Source: an uncultured bacterium
GTDB lineage: Bacteria > Cyanobacteriota > Vampirovibrionia > Gastranaerophilales > Gastranaerophilaceae
Direction: 5' to 3'
DNA length: 64,000 nucleotides
NCBI GenBank assembly: GCA_902779645.1
Contig: CACZCH010000007.1
Span: 1 to 64,000, forward strand
Shown here: piece after piece, positions 60,598-64,000 of the stretch
How the letters are laid out: each line of letters starts with the position of its first letter
Position numbering within the stretch: the first letter of the stretch is position 1
Notes under the pieces: generated by a model
Databases searched by the model: none
What the model was told of the DNA's origin: nothing
Seen by the model: only the letters and a program-made list of their open reading frames with translations
Made by a program: the position numbers and the translations under genes

Positions 60598-62034
60598 TTA
60601 TATAACTACGTCTAATGTTTCATAATCGTTAAGGTATGGTAAATGTTCTTCTGTGATAAGTTCGCCGGGGAGAAGAATTGAGATTCCCGGAGGACATTCG
60701 GCTACAACTTCAGCTGAAATTCTTCCGATAGCGTCCTCTTTTTTGATTGTTTCTTTTTCGGCATAGTATGCATCTCTTAGGCTCATCATGATTTTTGGCT
60801 CTAACATCGGCATGTGTTTGCGTTTTTCAAGATAATAAATATCTTTGTGATTTTCCGAAGCAATTTTTTCTAAAGCATCTGCAAGGTATTTGAAGTCTGA
60901 ACGTTTGTTACCCAAGTTGCAAAGAATCAAGACTCCGATATCTGAAGCTGATTCAACTTCTATTCCAAAATCTATCTCTAAAATTGATTCCAGTCTTTTT
61001 CCTGAAAGTCCGTCAATTCTTATAAACACTTTTGTAACATCGGTTTTATACCCAAAGTCTGCTTTCAACTGATGAAGTTTCGGGATTTCATCAAGACGTT
61101 TTCTTAAATATTTAGCATTAGCGACGGCTTTATCAATTTGTTTTAAACCCTCTTTTGATTGAAGATTTGCTCTTGCTGCATCAAGGCTTGCAAGAAGTAA
61201 AAGTGACGGGCTTGTTGTATGAAGCAGTTTTAGAGCTTTTTCTACGCTTTTTTCATCAAGACAAGAATCTTTTGAGATGTGGAGCATAGAAGTTTGGCTC
61301 ATGCTTCCGCCTGTTTTGTGGAGAGAGTGAACAACTGCATCTGCACCTAGTTTAAGTGCAGTTTCGGGAAGATGTTTATTAAAGTTCCACAAACACCCGT
61401 GAGCTTCATCTACAATAAGCGGAACGTTGTATTTTTTACAAACCGCGCTTATTGATTTTATATCCGATACAACACCTTCATAGGTTGGATTTGTAACCCA
61501 AACCATAGAGATATCTTTATCTTTTTGAAGCAGTTCTTCAATTTGAGAGGCTTCAATGTTACCCCAAATTGACCAATCATCAATTCTGTTCGGGCAAACC
61601 CAAACAGGTTCTGCACCTGAAATCATAAGTCCCGTTAATATTGAACGGTGGCAATTTCTGTTAACAATAACTTTTTGTCCTTTTTTAGTCAAAGCCATTG
61701 CGATTGCCAAATTCCCCGCAGTAGAACCATTCAACAGGAAGAAAGTTTTTCTTGAACCGAAAGCTTGAGCTGCGAGTTCTTGAGCTTCTTTAATCGGACC
61801 TGTTGCAGGGTGCAAAGTGCCAAGATTATCAAACTCATCGGTTGTATCAAGACTTAGAGCCTTTTCGCCGATTAGTTTTCTAAAGTCTTTAAATACAGCT
61901 TTCCCTTTTGTGTGTCCCGGAATATGAAACTGATATGTAGGATTTTCGTAAGCAGTTTTCAGAGCTTCTACTATGGGCGCTTTTACCTTGATTTTTGTTT
62001 CATTGTTTATATCTTGTTTTAATTCTTTTGCCAA
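60598..62034 (-). CDS. Orn/Lys/Arg-type PLP decarboxylase (short form)
   Basis: This 478-residue enzyme has the fold-I signature VDEAHGCLWNF and the PLP lysine in SLHKTGGS (about residue 241). The N-terminal GHTKGK region matches short decarboxylases like Bacillus SpeA/YaaO. It decarboxylates arginine, lysine or ornithine to a polyamine; sequence alone does not decide which. It lies upstream of tsaE with 31 bp between, probably one operon with tsaE-tsaB. Confidence 0.9.
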   Translation of the reverse strand: MAKELKQDINNETKIKVKAPIVEALKTAYENPTYQFHIPGHTKGKAVFKDFRKLIGEKALSLDTTDEFDNLGTLHPATGPIKEAQELAAQAFGSRKTFFLLNGSTAGNLAIAMALTKKGQKVIVNRNCHRSILTGLMISGAEPVWVCPNRIDDWSIWGNIEASQIEELLQKDKDISMVWVTNPTYEGVVSDIKSISAVCKKYNVPLIVDEAHGCLWNFNKHLPETALKLGADAVVHSLHKTGGSMSQTSMLHISKDSCLDEKSVEKALKLLHTTSPSLLLLASLDAARANLQSKEGLKQIDKAVANAKYLRKRLDEIPKLHQLKADFGYKTDVTKVFIRIDGLSGKRLESILEIDFGIEVESASDIGVLILCNLGNKRSDFKYLADALEKIASENHKDIYYLEKRKHMPMLEPKIMMSLRDAYYAEKETIKKEDAIGRISAEVVAECPPGISILLPGELITEEHLPYLNDYETLDVVI

Positions 62035-62074
62035 TTCTTTTCTTCCTTAATCTTGTTGGTTTGTTATTTATTTG

Positions 62075-62092
62075 TCAGGCAGAACCTGACCT
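62075..62092 (-). repeat. GTAGG hairpin element upstream of decarboxylase
   Basis: On the minus strand it reads GTAGG followed by GTCAGG / CCTGAC (overlapping by one G) around TTCTG. It is of the same style as the elements at 19781 and 18662. Confidence 0.45.
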
Positions 62093-62175
62093 ACTTAGTA
62101 TAATATACGAAAAAAAATTTTTTTGCTAATTTTTTTATTATATTATTTGGGTGAAAAAAAGATGATGACAAAAAT

Positions 62176-62943
62176 TTACTGTTTCATAAATTTTAGGTTA
62201 ATTTTATAAAAATCCTGTTTTGTCTTTTTGTTTGAATCAATTGTAATATCAGTAACTTTCCATTTGGAATTTCTGTTTATGATAACTTCTTTTTCTTCTT
62301 TTTTACCCAAGTCTTCAATCAAAATTGCTTGGAGAGCTTTTGGTGCATTAACTGCCAAAATATATTTTGTTTGTTTAGCACAATTTATATCGTAAGATGT
62401 CGACATAAATCCTTTTTCCGTGTATGTGTAATTAACAAGCTTTTGTCTTAGAGTTTTCAAATTTTCTTCAGAAACCGGCTTATTTACTATATCGCCGAGT
62501 TTTTTATCTGCAAAAATCAGTTTCATACCTTTTTCATCGATTCCTCTGTATAAAATTGTATTTTGCGGTAATCGTCCTCTTGAAATCGGTTTGCTAAGCT
62601 GTTCTGCATAAAAATCCAATCTGCATTTCAGAGGTTTTGTAATTTCTTTTTTAGGAATATAGTGCTGAAGAGTATTTCTTAAGTGGCAATTAATCAAAAG
62701 ATATGTGTCTTCACCTCTTACTGCACCAAATACGTATTTTTTAATAATATTTTTATCATCTTCAGACAGATTTTTTGCTTGGTCTTTCATTTTAGCAATT
62801 GCAATAAAATTGTGGCTCACATCTTTATATTTTTTCTTCATCTGAAACTGCGAAACGTAAACCCCTGCGCTAACAATATTCTCAACAGAAATTACGGGTG
62901 CACACAGCATAATTGCACACAAAAATATAATAATCTTTTTCAT
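62176..62943 (-). CDS. Secreted ADP-ribosyltransferase-like protein (R-S-E / ExE type)
   Basis: This 255-residue protein has a signal peptide (first about 26 residues) and a C-terminal ART domain with the full R-S-E signature: R133 in ILYRG, S181-T-S183 in KGFMSTS, and E217-K-E219 in EEKEVIINR. That is the layout of VIP2, C2I and other clostridial mono-ADP-ribosyltransferases; the ExE form usually modifies arginine. It would transfer ADP-ribose from NAD+ to a protein target. The N-terminal 110 residues are helical with no known cell-binding part. The ATG at 62943 has GGGAG eight bases upstream; a TTG at 62958 is less likely. No immunity gene or B component is adjacent. Confidence 0.82.
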   Translation of the reverse strand: MKKIIIFLCAIMLCAPVISVENIVSAGVYVSQFQMKKKYKDVSHNFIAIAKMKDQAKNLSEDDKNIIKKYVFGAVRGEDTYLLINCHLRNTLQHYIPKKEITKPLKCRLDFYAEQLSKPISRGRLPQNTILYRGIDEKGMKLIFADKKLGDIVNKPVSEENLKTLRQKLVNYTYTEKGFMSTSYDINCAKQTKYILAVNAPKALQAILIEDLGKKEEKEVIINRNSKWKVTDITIDSNKKTKQDFYKINLKFMKQ

Positions 62944-63024
62944 TCTATCTTCTCCCAATAAAGTTTATTATATCATAACTTTATGATAGGATATACACAT
63001 AATATTGATATTAAGGAGAATTAA

Positions 63025-64000
63025 ATGAATATATTTGAAGAATTGCAGGCAAGAGGTTTAATTGCACAAGTTACTGATGACAAAGAGATTAAAGACTTAA
63101 TTAATAACGGTGGTGCAAGATTTTATATAGGATTCGACCCGACTGCAGATTCTCTTCACGTAGGACACTTTATGGCATTATGCCTTATGAAAAGACTCCA
63201 AATGGCAGGGAATAAGCCTGTTGTCTTGATAGGAGGCGGAACAGGATATATCGGCGACCCTTCAGGCAGAACCGATATGCGCTCTATGATGACACCTGAA
63301 ACAATTCAGCATAACTGTGATTGTTTCCGCAAACAAATGGAAAGATTTATCGAATTTGGTGAAGATAAAGCTATTATGGTTAATAACGCTGATTGGCTTC
63401 TGAATTTGAATTATATTGAACTTCTTAGAGAAGTTGGTGCTTGTTTTTCTGTTAACAATATGCTTCGTGCTGAATGCTACAAACAGAGAATGGAAAAAGG
63501 TTTAAGCTTTTTAGAATTCAATTATATGATTATGCAGGCGTTTGATTTCTATCATCTTCATCAGCACTACGGCTGTAATATGCAGTTTGGCGGAGACGAC
63601 CAGTGGAGCAATATGCTTGCGGGTACTGAGCTTATAAGAAAGAAAACAGGTGAAGATGCTTACGCCATGACAATTACGCTATTGATGAACTCCGAAGGCA
63701 AGAAAATGGGTAAGACCGCAAAAGGTGCAGTATGGTTAGACCCCGAAAAGACTTCACCGTTTGAGTTCTACCAATATTGGAGAAATGTTGATGACGCTGA
63801 TGTTATGAAGTGTATTAAAATGCTTACGTTTATTCCGATGGATAAAATCAGCGAAATGGAAAACTGGGATGACTCTCGTATAAACGAAAAGAAAGAAATC
63901 TTGGCTTATGAATTAACAGAGCTTGTTCACGGAAAAGAAGAAGCAGATAAGGCTCAAAAATCTGCGCACGATTTATTCAGCGGTTCAGGTAATACTGAAA
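63025..64000 (+). CDS. tyrS: Tyrosyl-tRNA synthetase (partial, runs off window)
   Basis: The frame opens after AAGGAG at good spacing and is open to the window end (325 codons seen). Class I motifs: [20 protein letters not shown] (HIGH-like HVGH) and KMGKTAKGA (KMSKS-like). The middle [20 protein letters not shown] and DQWSNM contact tyrosine. It charges tRNA-Tyr. The C-terminal tRNA-binding domain is outside the window. No T-box is visible. Confidence 0.95.
   Translation, partial: MNIFEELQARGLIAQVTDDKEIKDLINNGGARFYIGFDPTADSLHVGHFMALCLMKRLQMAGNKPVVLIGGGTGYIGDPSGRTDMRSMMTPETIQHNCDCFRKQMERFIEFGEDKAIMVNNADWLLNLNYIELLREVGACFSVNNMLRAECYKQRMEKGLSFLEFNYMIMQAFDFYHLHQHYGCNMQFGGDDQWSNMLAGTELIRKKTGEDAYAMTITLLMNSEGKKMGKTAKGAVWLDPEKTSPFEFYQYWRNVDDADVMKCIKMLTFIPMDKISEMENWDDSRINEKKEILAYELTELVHGKEEADKAQKSAHDLFSGSGNTE

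Noticed and set aside
1-64000. tRNA, rRNA, tmRNA, SRP RNA or RNase P RNA genes
   Set aside because: No T-loop, acceptor-stem or other diagnostic motif was noticed on either strand by eye; a covariance search would be needed to be sure.

Overview
This is a low-GC chromosomal window from a Gram-negative bacterium. The outer membrane is indicated by a TolC-type channel fusion, a phosphate-selective-porin-like barrel, a filamentous-haemagglutinin-like secreted protein and MotB with an OmpA-type peptidoglycan-binding domain. The prepilin signature, the many TPR proteins, the anaerobic NrdG activase and several small families resemble Candidatus Gastranaerophilales (Melainabacteria/Vampirovibrionia), gut relatives of Cyanobacteria. 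That assignment is an inference from gene style; no rRNA or other taxonomic marker lies in the window.

Layout. 1-2269: blocks of GTCATTCTGAG/CTCAGAATGAC palindromic repeats surrounding a GIY-YIG nuclease gene and a prepilin gene, ending in a uracil-DNA glycosylase whose start codon is repeat-derived. 2859-12083: lrgAB, a TPR protein, small secreted or unknown proteins, an ATP-grasp enzyme, an acyltransferase, a ComM-type AAA+ protein and a large adhesin-like exoprotein. 12324-17561: motA-motB-RNase H-like operon, then a substrate-binding-protein/TolC fusion. 17881-29115: thioesterase, YD-like protein, a TPR plus diguanylate cyclase pair, a beta-lactamase-like hydrolase, an MFS pump, a WYL regulator, an EF-hand protein, pgeF, a 24-codon hydrophobic ORF and an HdeD-like protein. 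29196-41095: phosphohexomutase, a frameshifted sugar ABC permease, a degenerate PurN/PurD-like pair, nadA-mnmA, panE and a cytidylyltransferase, def-fmt, ORF6N and YggT. 41092-52957: TPR-glycosyltransferase, rpe, DivIVA/Vma-E-like coiled-coil proteins, a 709-residue TPR protein, dus, dnaK, a porin and nrdG. 53007-64000: lepA, a second sugar permease, proC, rpmH, a SEC-C protein, a divergent small-regulator pair, tsaB/tsaE, a PLP decarboxylase, a secreted ADP-ribosyltransferase-like protein and the start of tyrS.

Most of the content is ordinary housekeeping in short operons. Four signals stand out. (1) The GIY-YIG gene lies exactly where the loop would be between the two arms of the dispersed palindromic repeat, which suggests a nuclease-bearing mobile element with MITE-like relatives. 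(2) At least fifteen genes have a -10 box 6-8 nt before the start codon and no Shine-Dalgarno sequence, which implies widespread leaderless transcripts. (3) A different palindromic element is inserted in-frame inside a CMP-sugar synthetase gene. (4) A secreted protein carries the complete R / STS / ExE signature of arginine-specific ADP-ribosyltransferases.

Coordinates and motifs were read by eye. No database search was possible, so family names rest on recognised motifs.
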